Notes: generated by a model not told the origin, from the letters alone. A stretch of 64,000 nt of DNA from Lewinella sp. LCG006 (GCF_040784935.1 NZ_CP160680.1:4000501-4064500), one strand, 5' to 3'. Positions 29,381-38,690 are shown, counted from the first letter of the stretch. A program made the numbers and translations.

Positions 29381-31495
29381 ATGAAGCGATTATTACTTAC
29401 AAATATCCTCTTCCTTTTGGGGCTAAGCCTGAATGGCTTGTTGGCCCAATCTGAATGGGATGGAGGAGCAGGTACCACGAATTGGGAAGATGGAGATAAC
29501 TGGAACCCTAATGGAGTGCCAGCTGCAGGCGCAGTGGTGACGATTAGTACCACCGTAACGATTACAGGAACTGCAGCAAATGCGCCATCTCGGATACTGG
29601 TGAACAGTAATAATGAAGTAACCTTGGATTTAGACCTGACCATAGGCGATGGAACGACGGCGCAGCATGCCATCAAAGTACAAGGAAATGCTACATTGAA
29701 CTTAGGTGTATCAGGAAATAATCGCACGTTTACGATCAATGCTCCTAACAACCGCGATGCTATTCAACACAACGCTACAGGAAACCCTGCTACCATTAAT
29801 ATTGCGGAGAGTACAATTGTTGATGTTATTCAGGCTGACGAAGGAGTAAATATTACGGCAGGTAATAATGTGATCAATAATTATGGGACTTTTAATATTA
29901 TCGGACAATCTGCCGATGGTATCAATATGTCTTCGGGAGCCTTCAATAATTATGGAACATTATTGATAACTGGAGGTGCCTCTGATGGAATAGAGCTCAC
30001 TGCAGGAAGTTTTGTGAATAATGGTGGTGATATTACTATTGAAGATGCTAATGTCAACGGGATTCTAAACAGTGGTACCGGATCATTTTTAAATAATGGT
30101 GATTTGACCATTACCAATCCTGGCCCAACGACATCTGACGGCATCCGAGTAGAAGCCAATTTTACCAACCAATCCGGTGGTACCATTACCATTACGGACA
30201 TGGAGGATGATGGGATTGAAGTAGTAGGAGGCAGTACATTTACTAACGAAGGGACACTTGATGTAACCCTTGAAGATGCTCCCGGAATTGACAATACAGG
30301 TATTGCTATAGGATCAGCATCGGAAAGCGGTACGCTTATCAATAATGGGGTTATCTTAGCTGATGGAGGAATATTGATTACTTCAAATGCCCGCGCCATT
30401 TATGTTTACCCTCTGGGAGAACTTACCAACAACGAATCCATTACTCTAAGTGGAGGAAATGATGTTCGAATTCTCTATGCAGATGGTATCGTTACCAATG
30501 CTTTTGGAGCAGTAATCGATCAAACGGATCGTCGGATTAGAATCAATGATGGTAGCTTGACGAACAATGGTTTAATGCTTTCTACTTATAGTGGGACGGG
30601 TGTCTTTGTTTCCAGTATGAATGGTAGTGCTACTAACAATGCTTTCTATGACTTCGGTGGTAGTGTTTTTGCTTCGGGAGGCACCAGTTCTGATAGTGGG
30701 ATTAATATTGCAGACCTCAACGACACCCAAATCGACGCCGGCATGTCCTGCCTCGTTGATCTGGCCGAACAGCCCTACACCTGGACAGACGGGATTAGCT
30801 TTACGGCAGCTGCGGCCGCTAACGGGGAATTGGATTTAACCACTGCGGACTTTCCTGCCGATCCCGTTATGCTGACAACGACCATCCAAGGAACAGACAT
30901 CACGCTCGAAATCAGCAACTTTTGCGCAGAAGCGCTACCGGTAGAATTACTGACTTTCACGGGAATGCCCATGGCAAAATCCGTGATGCTAAAATGGCAA
31001 ACGGCTACCGAAGTCAACAACGACTTCATGGCTGTAGAACGCAGTACCGACGCGCGAACCTTTACGGAAATTGGTCGTGTGGCGGGTGCCGGAAATTCCA
31101 ACACCATCCTGCCTTATGAATTGGAAGATGAGCAACCTGCCAGGGGTGTCAACTACTACCGATTGCGGCAGGTGGATACTGATGGCACTACTGCTTTTAG
31201 CAATGTCATTGCCGTTCGCTACAGCGGCAACCTAAATAATAATGAGGAACCCCTGATTTACCCCACACTGGTGCGCAGCGGTGGTACGCTGTACCTCGAT
31301 CTACGCAACGACCAGTCTGCACAAAACCGAATTTGGACAGTAAGAAATACCCATGGCCAGGAAGTGATTTCGTTTCCATTGATCGATAAAGGTATTGCTG
31401 AACTGTCTTTGCCTAGTCTGCCTGCAGGTTTGTATTTACTTACCTCAACTGCGGGTTTAGAAACAACAACACTGAAGTTTTTGGTTACTGACTAA
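29381..31495 (+). CDS. Repeat-rich secreted protein with T9SS sorting domain, paralogue A
   Basis: 704 residues, signal 1-23 (ends GLLAQ). The N-terminus (WDGGAGTTNWEDGDNWNPNG) is shared with the next gene. Residues about 70-470 are short beta-solenoid-like repeats with recurrent N-N-[GY]-[TG]-[LFI] turns (NNYGTFNI, NNGDLTI, NEGTLDV). About 522-615 is the common T9SS-adjacent beta domain (LLTFTG..LKWQTATEVNNDF.VERS). The C-terminal domain (about 620-704) ends LPAGLYLLTS..TTLKFLVTD, the T9SS type A sorting form. Predicted to be exported to the cell surface; ligand unknown. It lies directly after the PUL on the same strand. Confidence 0.85.
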   Translation: MKRLLLTNILFLLGLSLNGLLAQSEWDGGAGTTNWEDGDNWNPNGVPAAGAVVTISTTVTITGTAANAPSRILVNSNNEVTLDLDLTIGDGTTAQHAIKVQGNATLNLGVSGNNRTFTINAPNNRDAIQHNATGNPATINIAESTIVDVIQADEGVNITAGNNVINNYGTFNIIGQSADGINMSSGAFNNYGTLLITGGASDGIELTAGSFVNNGGDITIEDANVNGILNSGTGSFLNNGDLTITNPGPTTSDGIRVEANFTNQSGGTITITDMEDDGIEVVGGSTFTNEGTLDVTLEDAPGIDNTGIAIGSASESGTLINNGVILADGGILITSNARAIYVYPLGELTNNESITLSGGNDVRILYADGIVTNAFGAVIDQTDRRIRINDGSLTNNGLMLSTYSGTGVFVSSMNGSATNNAFYDFGGSVFASGGTSSDSGINIADLNDTQIDAGMSCLVDLAEQPYTWTDGISFTAAAAANGELDLTTADFPADPVMLTTTIQGTDITLEISNFCAEALPVELLTFTGMPMAKSVMLKWQTATEVNNDFMAVERSTDARTFTEIGRVAGAGNSNTILPYELEDEQPARGVNYYRLRQVDTDGTTAFSNVIAVRYSGNLNNNEEPLIYPTLVRSGGTLYLDLRNDQSAQNRIWTVRNTHGQEVISFPLIDKGIAELSLPSLPAGLYLLTSTAGLETTTLKFLVTD

Positions 31496-31567
31496 CCCCC
31501 CTTGTTTTATTTTAACCCGGACAGTTTGTTTGGAAAATCTGGAAAGTACAGTCAGCGATCATCGGGT

Positions 31568-31595
31568 GGAAGAAGTGGGCTTTACCGCTTCTTCC
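31568..31595 (+). terminator. Hairpin between the two T9SS paralogues
   Basis: GGAAGAAG (31568-31575) pairs with CTTCTTCC (31588-31595). A T-run follows only about 15 bases later, so it may be an attenuator or weak terminator rather than a classical one. Confidence 0.4.
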
Positions 31596-31688
31596 CAACC
31601 CTTCCCATGCCTTTTTTGAAAAAATATAGGCACTGAAAATTCTAAAAACCATCTGCACTAACATCCGTTGCAGAACAAAAGAAATGTC

Positions 31689-33356
31689 ATGAAGCAGTTT
31701 TTACTTTTTACCCTAACTTTTGCATTAATTAATTTTGCTCAGGCTCAGATTTCCTGGGATGGTGGCGGTGACGGTACCTCTTGGAACGATGCCGCCAACT
31801 GGGTGGGTGATCTGGTTCCTCCAGCCGATTCCAGCGTCGTTTTTCCCCTTGATGCCACGATCACCGGTACCATGACCAACATCCCCGGGCAGGTTCGTAT
31901 TGCTCCCAATACCAATGTAACCCTGGATCTTGATCTGACAATTGGGAATGGCATCATTGACGAGCATGCGATTGTACTCAATGATACTTGTAGTCTTACC
32001 ATCGGCAGCCCTGGAAACAATCGTACCGTAACCATCAATACCACGACCACCAAGCATGGGGTAGTTATTTTTGGTGGAACGGACGGCGCTCAACTGACCA
32101 TTGCGGAAAGCACCACTTTTGCGGTAGCACAAGCTTTAACGGCGATCAATCATGCAAACGCAACCTCCACGGTAACGAATAACGGAACCATAACGCTGGA
32201 CAATTCCCTCAAGGACGGCCTGCGCGTTTCGGGAGCTTTCACCAATAACGGTACTATCGTGGGTGGTGCTTTGCAGACGGATGTGATCAACATTAAAGCT
32301 GGAGCAACTTTTACCAATACTGCCACGGGAGTCATCACTGCCGATAAGCCTGGTGACGACGGTATTGATATTAGCGAGGATGCCGTATTTATCAATGAAG
32401 GCACCCTGGTACTTACAAGCAAAGACGATGCAGGATCAGCCAATAGTGGTATTTCGGTAGGTAATGCGGATACTGGCGGCTCCTTTATCAATAATAGCGC
32501 CAATGTGGTGTCTAATGGAGGTGTCAGTCCGGATGCTCGCGCAGTGTATATCTACGCGGCGGGTACTTTGACCAATAATGGTTTGTTGACCCTTACCGGT
32601 GGCAACGAAGGTAATCGCTTTTTTGTGCAGGGCATTGCCGTCAATAGTAAAGACGCTATTCTTGATTTGACCGACGGGCGGGCGAATGTTAGTGGTGAGT
32701 TTACCAACAATGGACTGGTGAGATCTACGCGCGATGGTTCAGGAATTTTCGCAACGGGCACCGTCACCAACAATGCTTTCTTTGATTACAGCAACAGTAA
32801 TGCTTTTGGTGGAGGTGCGATGGCTACCATCATCGATAACGGTATTAGTCTCAACAACAACGATAGCCGTATCAATGCGATGAACAATTGTACGGTAGAT
32901 ATTGCGGAGGAAGCTTACGAATGGTTTGTCGACGGCGTATCGTTGGCCACTGCTGATGCAACTGGTGCTTTCTCCTTTCCGGAAAATTCAGTGATGGCTG
33001 ATTCGGTGGTGATGACCACGACTATTCCTGGCATAGAGGTTAAAGTCATCAACATTTGTAACGACGCGGTGGTGATGGATACGGGCTTGTTTGGCCCAGC
33101 CAATACACCAACGGCCCTACAGTTGTTTCCTAATTTGCTCCACCGTGGTGACATGGTCAATGTTGATCTGCGGGCTTTAGCACCAGCGCCTATCACCTTT
33201 ATGCTGGTAAATGCAAACGGACAAATTGTGGAGACTACCGTATTGCCCGGAGGTACGCTGCAGTCGCTGAATACGGGCAACTGGCCCGCTGGTCTCTACC
33301 TCCTTCGCAGTGTGAGCGAGGAGAACAACTTGGTAGGCCGACTGATAATTCAATAA
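31689..33356 (+). CDS. Repeat-rich secreted protein with T9SS sorting domain, paralogue B
   Basis: Start chosen at ATG 31689 (MKQFLLFTLTFALINFAQAQ, a proper signal peptide); an earlier in-frame ATG at 31668 adds only seven polar residues. 555 residues. The opening WDGGGDGTSWNDAANWVGDL and the stretch VTLDLDLTIG parallel paralogue A residue for residue, so the pair arose by duplication. The central region is N-N-G-[TL]-type beta-solenoid repeats (about 95-420). It lacks the VELLTF domain of paralogue A and goes directly to a T9SS C-terminal domain ending WPAGLYLLRS..VGRLIIQ. Surface-exposed, function unknown. Confidence 0.85.
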   Translation: MKQFLLFTLTFALINFAQAQISWDGGGDGTSWNDAANWVGDLVPPADSSVVFPLDATITGTMTNIPGQVRIAPNTNVTLDLDLTIGNGIIDEHAIVLNDTCSLTIGSPGNNRTVTINTTTTKHGVVIFGGTDGAQLTIAESTTFAVAQALTAINHANATSTVTNNGTITLDNSLKDGLRVSGAFTNNGTIVGGALQTDVINIKAGATFTNTATGVITADKPGDDGIDISEDAVFINEGTLVLTSKDDAGSANSGISVGNADTGGSFINNSANVVSNGGVSPDARAVYIYAAGTLTNNGLLTLTGGNEGNRFFVQGIAVNSKDAILDLTDGRANVSGEFTNNGLVRSTRDGSGIFATGTVTNNAFFDYSNSNAFGGGAMATIIDNGISLNNNDSRINAMNNCTVDIAEEAYEWFVDGVSLATADATGAFSFPENSVMADSVVMTTTIPGIEVKVINICNDAVVMDTGLFGPANTPTALQLFPNLLHRGDMVNVDLRALAPAPITFMLVNANGQIVETTVLPGGTLQSLNTGNWPAGLYLLRSVSEENNLVGRLIIQ

Positions 33357-33389
33357 ACAACACGCTCATATCATTAGAATCGCTTCGTA

Positions 33390-33439
33390 GGGCTGGAGGG
33401 CCGGTGATTTATCACTGGTCTTCCGCCCTCTTTTATTTT
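33390..33439 (+). terminator. Rho-independent terminator after paralogue B
   Basis: A GGGC...GCCC outer stem (33390-33393 with 33425-33428) encloses CCGGTGA/TCACTGG arms and is followed by a T-rich run to 33439. It sits 34 bases after the stop at 33356 and just before the beta-helix gene. Confidence 0.7.
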
Positions 33440-33450
33440 AATTCTTTTTT

Positions 33451-35124
33451 ATGCGCATTCATTATTCCTTTTTTGCCTTGTTATTAGGTCTTTTGCTGAA
33501 CGCTTCAGCTACTATTAATGCCCAGAATAGCTGGTATGTGAATCCTACAGGGACTGATGGCAGTAGCTTTGGCACTAGTCCTCAGACACCCTTTGCTACC
33601 CTGGATTATGCAGTGAACCAGCTGGCCGCAGGCGATACCCTCAACATCATGGAGGGAGTGTACTACAATGCCACCTACGGAGACGGCGACCGTTGGAAAA
33701 ACGATAAGACCGTCAATATTACCGGTCTTGACGGCAGCCCCAATGCTTATACTGTCATCCGGCCTTATCGCGACGATCAGGTGACCCTGCGGGGCGATGG
33801 TCTGTACATTTTTCAGGTACGGAATTGTTCTTACCTACGGGTAGAAGGTCTGGAGATCGAAGGGGAAGTAAACAACATTCCATTGGATACGGCCCTGGCT
33901 TATCAGTTTGCGTACCGTTATTTGGGGACCGACGAAATTCTTTATCGCGTAACACCTGGCACTCCCGCAGAGGAAGTAGCACTGATGACTTTTCCCATTT
34001 TAGAGGGCATAGAACGGCCTAGTTATACGGATACTAAAGGATTTATTGCGCAGTTGTCTCACCACATCGAAGTGGTGGATAACCATATTCACCATACTCC
34101 GGGGACAGGTCTAAGGTTTAACAGCTGTGGCTACGTAAGAGCAGAGGGCAATGAGGTGGATAATTGCTCGCGCCGGTCTTATTCAGGTACCCATGCTTTC
34201 GTTTTTGAAGGGACCCAAGACTTTGACCAAAGTACGGCGACCAAAGTTTGGGTGATGGGCAACCACATTCATGATAATTACAACGAAATATACTCCTGGG
34301 CACCAACGAAAACCGTCATTACACCCATCATTGATGAAGGCAAAGGAATTTCGCTACAACGTAACGATGCGGAACGGGGCTGGGAATTTGGCCGTATCCT
34401 GGTAGCCAATAACCTCACGCACCACAACGGCTTCAGCGGAATGCACGTCAACAGCTGCCGTGGGGTAGATTTTATCAATAATACCAGTTATTTCGATCAT
34501 CGCACTGGTAATGGCAGCAACCACGGGATTAGTATGCAAAACAGTACGGATATCCGGATCATTAACAATATCGTGTTTCATGACATCCATCTGGGTGGCA
34601 ACGGGATTGCTGCCAGTAGCAGCAGTACCAATTATGTGGCGATCAATAACCTGGTCAACGGTCAGGTGGATAATGACATAGCACAAGTAGCGATAAATAC
34701 CCTGATCGCTGATCCTTTGTTTGTGGACGCGGAGAACAATGATTTTCGTCTCCTTCCGGGTTCACCTGCCATTGGGGCTGCTGACGCCAACTATGCTCCC
34801 ACTACCGAATATGGAGGAAGTTTGCGCGATGCTGCACCCGATTTGGGGGCCTACGAATTTGGGGTAAGCACGAGTGTAGAAGGCCTTTGGCCAACTGCGG
34901 CAACACTCAAGCTCTATCCCAATCCTTGTGGAGATTATTTGAAGATAGATAGTGATGAAAAACTTGCCGAGGTAGTGGTGTATGATGCACTAGGTCGACA
35001 ACTCACCTGCCACCTGAACTTTGGTACATCGACCACGAATTGGTGGTTGGATACCTCAGGCTTGGAGCCAGGTATCTATTTTCTCAAATCAGGGTTTACG
35101 ACCAAAACGTTTATCAAGCAATGA
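33451..35124 (+). CDS. Parallel beta-helix secreted protein with T9SS sorting domain (lyase-like fold)
   Basis: 557 residues, signal 1-24 (ends ATINAQ). The start of the mature protein, WYVNPTGTDGSSFGTSPQTPFATLDYAVNQL, is the typical entry of DUF1565/right-handed beta-helix proteins. Beta-helix coils with paired asparagines run from about 100 to 440 (VVDNHIHHTPGTGLRFN, VANNLTHHNGFSGMHVNS, IRIINNIVFHD). LYPNPCGDYLKID begins a T9SS type A domain that ends LEPGIYFLKSGFTTKTFIKQ. The fold is shared by pectate, alginate and chondroitin lyases, so it could act on the PUL glycan, but no catalytic lyase signature could be confirmed by eye. Confidence 0.82.
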   Translation: MRIHYSFFALLLGLLLNASATINAQNSWYVNPTGTDGSSFGTSPQTPFATLDYAVNQLAAGDTLNIMEGVYYNATYGDGDRWKNDKTVNITGLDGSPNAYTVIRPYRDDQVTLRGDGLYIFQVRNCSYLRVEGLEIEGEVNNIPLDTALAYQFAYRYLGTDEILYRVTPGTPAEEVALMTFPILEGIERPSYTDTKGFIAQLSHHIEVVDNHIHHTPGTGLRFNSCGYVRAEGNEVDNCSRRSYSGTHAFVFEGTQDFDQSTATKVWVMGNHIHDNYNEIYSWAPTKTVITPIIDEGKGISLQRNDAERGWEFGRILVANNLTHHNGFSGMHVNSCRGVDFINNTSYFDHRTGNGSNHGISMQNSTDIRIINNIVFHDIHLGGNGIAASSSSTNYVAINNLVNGQVDNDIAQVAINTLIADPLFVDAENNDFRLLPGSPAIGAADANYAPTTEYGGSLRDAAPDLGAYEFGVSTSVEGLWPTAATLKLYPNPCGDYLKIDSDEKLAEVVVYDALGRQLTCHLNFGTSTTNWWLDTSGLEPGIYFLKSGFTTKTFIKQ

Positions 35125-35518
35125 TCCATTAGAGTCGCGATGCAGCGCGTTTCACCACCAACGCTGCGACCAACGGTCACCGGCCTAGCTAGTAATGTAC
35201 AGTAGCAGCCGACAGTAGGAGGTAGGCCCCACAGGGGCTGAACGCAGTGAACTGCGAAACGCCTTCCTGCCATGCGCGGGGTAGGCAGGCAACGTCTGGA
35301 ACGCAGAGCAGGGAGGCCCCAAGAAAGATAGAGATGCCCCTTTTTAAAATTACAAATCCATTCAACCTTTTCCTGGTTTAAATCATTTTCCTTAAAGTCT
35401 ATCAACTTACTATGAATTAATGTAGCGAATACCTACATTTGCCCAGCATACATTAAATTGATAGCTTGGTGCTGTGGGGGTACTCACCGTACTGAGCTTT
35501 TTTCGAAAATGATTATTT
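35125..35518. other. Intergenic region with four clustered hairpins
   Basis: A GC-rich block at about 35138-35330 differs in composition from its flanks. It contains successive stems: GTCG/CAGCG with CGCTG/CGAC (near 35140-35175), GCCCC-ACA-GGGGC (35226-35238), CGCAG-TGAA-CTGCG (35243-35256) and CCTGCC/GGCAGG (35266-35271 with 35284-35289). A minus-strand open frame across it has arginine/proline-rich composition unlike a real protein. It may be a structured RNA or a dispersed intergenic repeat. The last ~190 bases hold the promoter of the next gene. Confidence 0.5.
35434..35441 (+). promoter_or_regulatory. -7 promoter element before the APS reductase gene
   Basis: TACATTTG is an exact TAnnTTTG match, 78 bases before the ATG at 35519. 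No convincing TTG lies 19-21 bases upstream. Confidence 0.4.
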
Positions 35519-36217
35519 ATGCCTGCAACAGCAGCTATCCCCGAAGAACTCATCGTTCAGCGCGAGCTTTTTGCCGAAAGGCTTCATGCTTACCGCGAAG
35601 CCGGACTTAAGGTGTTTGCCTCTTCTTCGTTTCAAACGCACAGTATCCCGATGTTGCACCTGATCAGTGAGCTGGATGCCAGTATTCCGATCGCTTTTTT
35701 GCAAACGGGGTTTCATTTTCCGGAGACGCTCGAATACCGGGACCAAATAGCAGAACAACTCGGCTTGCGGGTCATCAATGTGGAATCTGCGGTACCTAAA
35801 TTGGCACAACGTGATGCGGTAGGACGTTTTCATTTTGCCAGTGACCCGAGCTACTGTTGTTTTTTGAACAAAACCAAACCGATGGAGCCCCTTTTAGGGG
35901 AATACGATGTGTGGATTACCGGTGTACGTCGTGACCAAAATGCGAATCGTAATAACTTTCAGTTAGAAGCACCAGGGCCTTTTGGGACCACCCGTTTTCA
36001 TCCTATGTTGGACTGGAACAACAAGATGATTCATCAGTACCGTAAGCTGTATGGCCTGCCTCCTCATCCGCTGGAAGCCCAGGGCTATCTCAGTATTGGT
36101 TGTGCGCCATGTACCCAGAAGTTTAACCTTGGTGATCCCAATGATCGTGGTGGTCGCTGGGCGGGCCTCAAGAAGACGGAATGTGGGCTGCATACCGATC
36201 TGGCAAGTGCTTCGTGA
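35519..36217 (+). CDS. cysH: Assimilatory adenylylsulfate (APS) reductase, CysH family, [4Fe-4S] type
   Basis: 232 residues. The CysH/PAPS-reductase fold is shown by FASSSFQTHSIPMLHLI, the sulfate-adenylyl loop PIAFLQTGFHFPETLEYRD and the C-terminal KKTECGLH with catalytic Cys222. The cysteine set Cys113-Cys114 (SYCCFLNK) plus Cys195-x-x-Cys198 (GCAPCT) binds a 4Fe-4S cluster and marks the APS-using rather than PAPS-using branch. It reduces APS to sulfite and AMP with thioredoxin in cytoplasmic sulfur assimilation. No cysD/cysN or sulfite reductase gene is adjacent, so it is a lone member here. Confidence 0.9.
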   Translation: MPATAAIPEELIVQRELFAERLHAYREAGLKVFASSSFQTHSIPMLHLISELDASIPIAFLQTGFHFPETLEYRDQIAEQLGLRVINVESAVPKLAQRDAVGRFHFASDPSYCCFLNKTKPMEPLLGEYDVWITGVRRDQNANRNNFQLEAPGPFGTTRFHPMLDWNNKMIHQYRKLYGLPPHPLEAQGYLSIGCAPCTQKFNLGDPNDRGGRWAGLKKTECGLHTDLASAS

Positions 36218-36283
36218 TCGTGACCATCTATTCCATTCTCCGACTGTGCAAACGAAACGCCTTGCGTCTCAACTAGATCCAAT

Positions 36284-37207
36284 ATGAAAGTACTCATTAC
36301 CGGCGGTGCCGGCTACGTAGGATACGCCTTGGTGCGGCAATTGATGTTTGCACCAGAGATCAGTGAAATCATCATTTACGACAACTTATCGCGTCGGAAT
36401 TATGCTTTTTTTGACCACCAGAAGTTTAGCGAAAAGCCCCTCCGATTTGTGCACGGCGATATTCTGGATGGCCGCAAGTTGAATCAAACCCTGAAGGGCG
36501 TTTCGGTGGTCTACCACCTGGCCGCAAAAGTGACGACGCCATTTGCGGACATGGATGCCCACAGTTTTGATCAGATCAATCACTGGGGAACGGCGCAGGT
36601 AGCTTATGCCGCAGAACAGCAGGAAGTACAGCATTTGGTCTATTTGAGCAGTGCCTCGGTTTATGGCGATTCCGAAGAAGCGGTCAACGAAGGGAGCACG
36701 CTTAACCCCAAATCGTATTACGGGATTGCTAAACTAGCGGGTGAAGAACAAGTGCTGCGTTTGCAGAAGAAGATGAAAATTCACGTTGTTCGCTCCGGTA
36801 ATGTTTATGGCTATAATCCTACTTATCGTATCGATGCAGTCATCAACCGCTTTATTTTTGAAGCCCACTTTGAAGGAAGGGTGAGTGTGCAAGGATCCGG
36901 CGAACAGCAGCGATCTTTTATCCACGTTGATAAATTGGCAACAGCCTTAAGGCAATTACTGACTGCTTCGGTTGATTCTGGCACCTATGATCTGGCAGAG
37001 CACAATTTTTCAATCAATGATATTTTACTTTCGGTAAAGGTGCTCTATCCAGAATTAGAGACGATTAATATTAATCCCAACATGCCTCGTCGGAACATTA
37101 GTTTGGTCCTGCCAACCGCGCTTTGGCAGCAATTGAAAATACCGGAAATAAGTTTGCTGGAGGAAGTTCAAGCTTTTCAGGCAGTATTTTCCTTTCGTAC
37201 AAGGTAG
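36284..37207 (+). CDS. NAD-dependent epimerase/dehydratase (extended SDR)
   Basis: 307 residues, cytoplasmic. The Rossmann motif GGAGYVG (residues 7-13), the HLAAK loop, the catalytic Ser in LSSASVYG and Tyr146-x-x-x-Lys150 (YGIAK) are all present, as expected for an active extended short-chain dehydrogenase acting on a sugar nucleotide. The exact sugar is not readable. It lies 66 bases after cysH and 42 before the next gene on the same strand, so the genes may be co-transcribed. Confidence 0.88.
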   Translation: MKVLITGGAGYVGYALVRQLMFAPEISEIIIYDNLSRRNYAFFDHQKFSEKPLRFVHGDILDGRKLNQTLKGVSVVYHLAAKVTTPFADMDAHSFDQINHWGTAQVAYAAEQQEVQHLVYLSSASVYGDSEEAVNEGSTLNPKSYYGIAKLAGEEQVLRLQKKMKIHVVRSGNVYGYNPTYRIDAVINRFIFEAHFEGRVSVQGSGEQQRSFIHVDKLATALRQLLTASVDSGTYDLAEHNFSINDILLSVKVLYPELETININPNMPRRNISLVLPTALWQQLKIPEISLLEEVQAFQAVFSFRTR

Positions 37208-37249
37208 TTTTGTCGGATAACCTTTTACCTTTGTGGTTCGATACTGCTT

Positions 37250-37717
37250 ATGGAATCCACAACGTCCACCTATTTTCCAGAATGGCTACAAGCCTACGAC
37301 CCACTTCTCGTTTTTGGAGTGGGTATTGGTGTCTTGCTCCTTTTTATTCTTTTATTGGTAATGATCGCTCGTTCGGTTGCTCGCTCACGGATCAAGCACT
37401 CTGGATTAGTGATCCAATCTTTTCAAATTGCTCCGCTTGGGCGTGATGCTTTTTTGAAACTCAATAATCCAGGTGCCGGAGTTACACTCACCTCGGTGGT
37501 AGTCACAGGCCGGGCAGATGTGATCGTGAAAAATCAAGTAGCAGGGCAGGCTATCTCTCAGGGTGGAACTTACAGTATTCTTCTAGAAGCTACGGCCGAT
37601 CAACGACTACGCTCCGATTTTGAGCTCTATTTTACGTTCTTTGACGCCGAAAAGAAGGTATATCAGCAACAATTTTCGTTGAATCCGGTTGCTAGTGTAC
37701 GTCTTAAAAGAAACTAA
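37250..37717 (+). CDS. Single-pass membrane protein of unknown function
   Basis: 155 residues. One clear membrane helix (LLVFGVGIGVLLLFILLLVMIA, about 19-40) follows a short aromatic N-terminus; the rest is a soluble beta-rich domain (about 55-150; LGRDAFLKLNNPGAGVTLTSV, YSILLEATADQRLRSDFELYF). I do not recognise the family. Eight bases separate it from bshB1. Confidence 0.7.
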   Translation: MESTTSTYFPEWLQAYDPLLVFGVGIGVLLLFILLLVMIARSVARSRIKHSGLVIQSFQIAPLGRDAFLKLNNPGAGVTLTSVVVTGRADVIVKNQVAGQAISQGGTYSILLEATADQRLRSDFELYFTFFDAEKKVYQQQFSLNPVASVRLKRN

Positions 37718-37725
37718 ACCTATCT

Positions 37726-38472
37726 ATGGGCTCCCACGTGAATAAAGTAGACATCCTGGCCATTGGTGTTCACCCTGATGATATAGAATTGGCTTGTTGC
37801 GGCACCCTCCTCCGACACATGGATGAAGGAAAAACGGTAGGGCTGTTAGATCTTACCCGTGGAGAATTGGGTAGTAGAGGCAGTGCCGAGATTCGTACCC
37901 AGGAAGCAACTAAAGCTGCCGAAATGATGGGTGCTCGCTTTCGTTGGAATGCTGATATGGCGGATGGCTTTTTCCAGGTTACACCTGAAAATACCCTCAA
38001 GATTATTCAGTTTATTCGAGCTTGCCAACCTACTATCGTCCTGGCCAATGCACTACACGACCGGCATCCTGATCATGGCCGGGCAGCAAAATTAGTGGCT
38101 GATGCTTGTTTTTATAGCGGCCTCCTACGCATTGAAACCCTGGATGCAGCAGGGAATCCCCAAGAAAAATGGCGCCCAGATAATGTTTATCATTACATTC
38201 AGGATCGCAACCTCACACCTGATTTCGTGGTGGATATCACACCGTATATCGACCGGAAGATGGAGATTATCATGGCGTACAGCTCCCAGTTCTACAGTCC
38301 TGAAGCCAAAGAATACGAGGAAGAAGTAAGTACACCGATCAGTGGTGCACAGTTCAAAAATTTCTTGCGCGCGAAAGCTGCTAGTTATGGCCGTGAAACG
38401 GGGTACGACTTTGGGGAGGGGTTCAATGTCACGCGTGTTCCTGGTGTGAAGGATCTCTTTAGTCTGGATTGA
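37726..38472 (+). CDS. bshB1: Bacillithiol biosynthesis deacetylase BshB1 (PIG-L family)
   Basis: 248 residues, no signal, cytoplasmic. The LmbE/PIG-L zinc motif AIGVHPDDIELACCGTL (His16, Asp19) and the second motif ANALHDRHPDHGRAAKLV are intact, and the BshB1-specific stretches LDLTRGELGSRGS, RWNADMADGFF and ADACFYSGL are present. BshB1 removes the acetyl group from N-acetylglucosaminyl-malate, the second step of bacillithiol synthesis, so this organism probably uses bacillithiol as its low-molecular-weight thiol. The other bsh genes are not in the window. Confidence 0.92.
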   Translation: MGSHVNKVDILAIGVHPDDIELACCGTLLRHMDEGKTVGLLDLTRGELGSRGSAEIRTQEATKAAEMMGARFRWNADMADGFFQVTPENTLKIIQFIRACQPTIVLANALHDRHPDHGRAAKLVADACFYSGLLRIETLDAAGNPQEKWRPDNVYHYIQDRNLTPDFVVDITPYIDRKMEIIMAYSSQFYSPEAKEYEEEVSTPISGAQFKNFLRAKAASYGRETGYDFGEGFNVTRVPGVKDLFSLD

Positions 38473-38478
38473 TTTTTT

Positions 38479-38690
38479 TACCACATAGTTTTTTCTCTCT
38501 GTGTCTATGTGTTTAATTAACCCTGTAGTCAGTTGGTTTATCTGTGCGTGGTGTATTTTATCACATAGCCACATAGTTTTGCTCTCTGTGTCTATGTGTT
38601 TAATTAACGCTGTAGTGAGTTGGTTTTCTATGCGTGATGTATTTTTATCACATAGTCACATAGTTTTTTCTCTGTAGCTATGTGGTAAAA
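38479..38690. repeat. CACATAG/CTATGTG palindromic repeat array upstream of the GxxExxY gene
   Basis: Two near-identical units of 82 and 87 bases (38479-38560, 38561-38647) and a partial third (38648-38690). Each contains CACATAG paired with CTATGTG across a 15-16 base loop: 38482-38488 with 38505-38511, 38570-38576 with 38592-38598, and 38657-38663 with 38678-38684. The second and third begin TCACATAGnCACATAG. Between palindromes the units share TTTAATTAAC and GTAGT.AGTTGGTTT. The array fills most of the 302-base gap before the next gene. The same core motif forms the array at 27059-27170. Confidence 0.88.

Noticed and set aside
35076-35405. A 109-residue minus-strand protein over the hairpin block
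   Set aside because: Composition is arginine/proline/cysteine-rich, follows the hairpins, and overlaps the end of a solid plus-strand gene.
38479-38690. CRISPR array or terminator series
   Set aside because: Near-identical 85-bp units without spacers, and hairpins lacking consistent T-runs; no cas genes.
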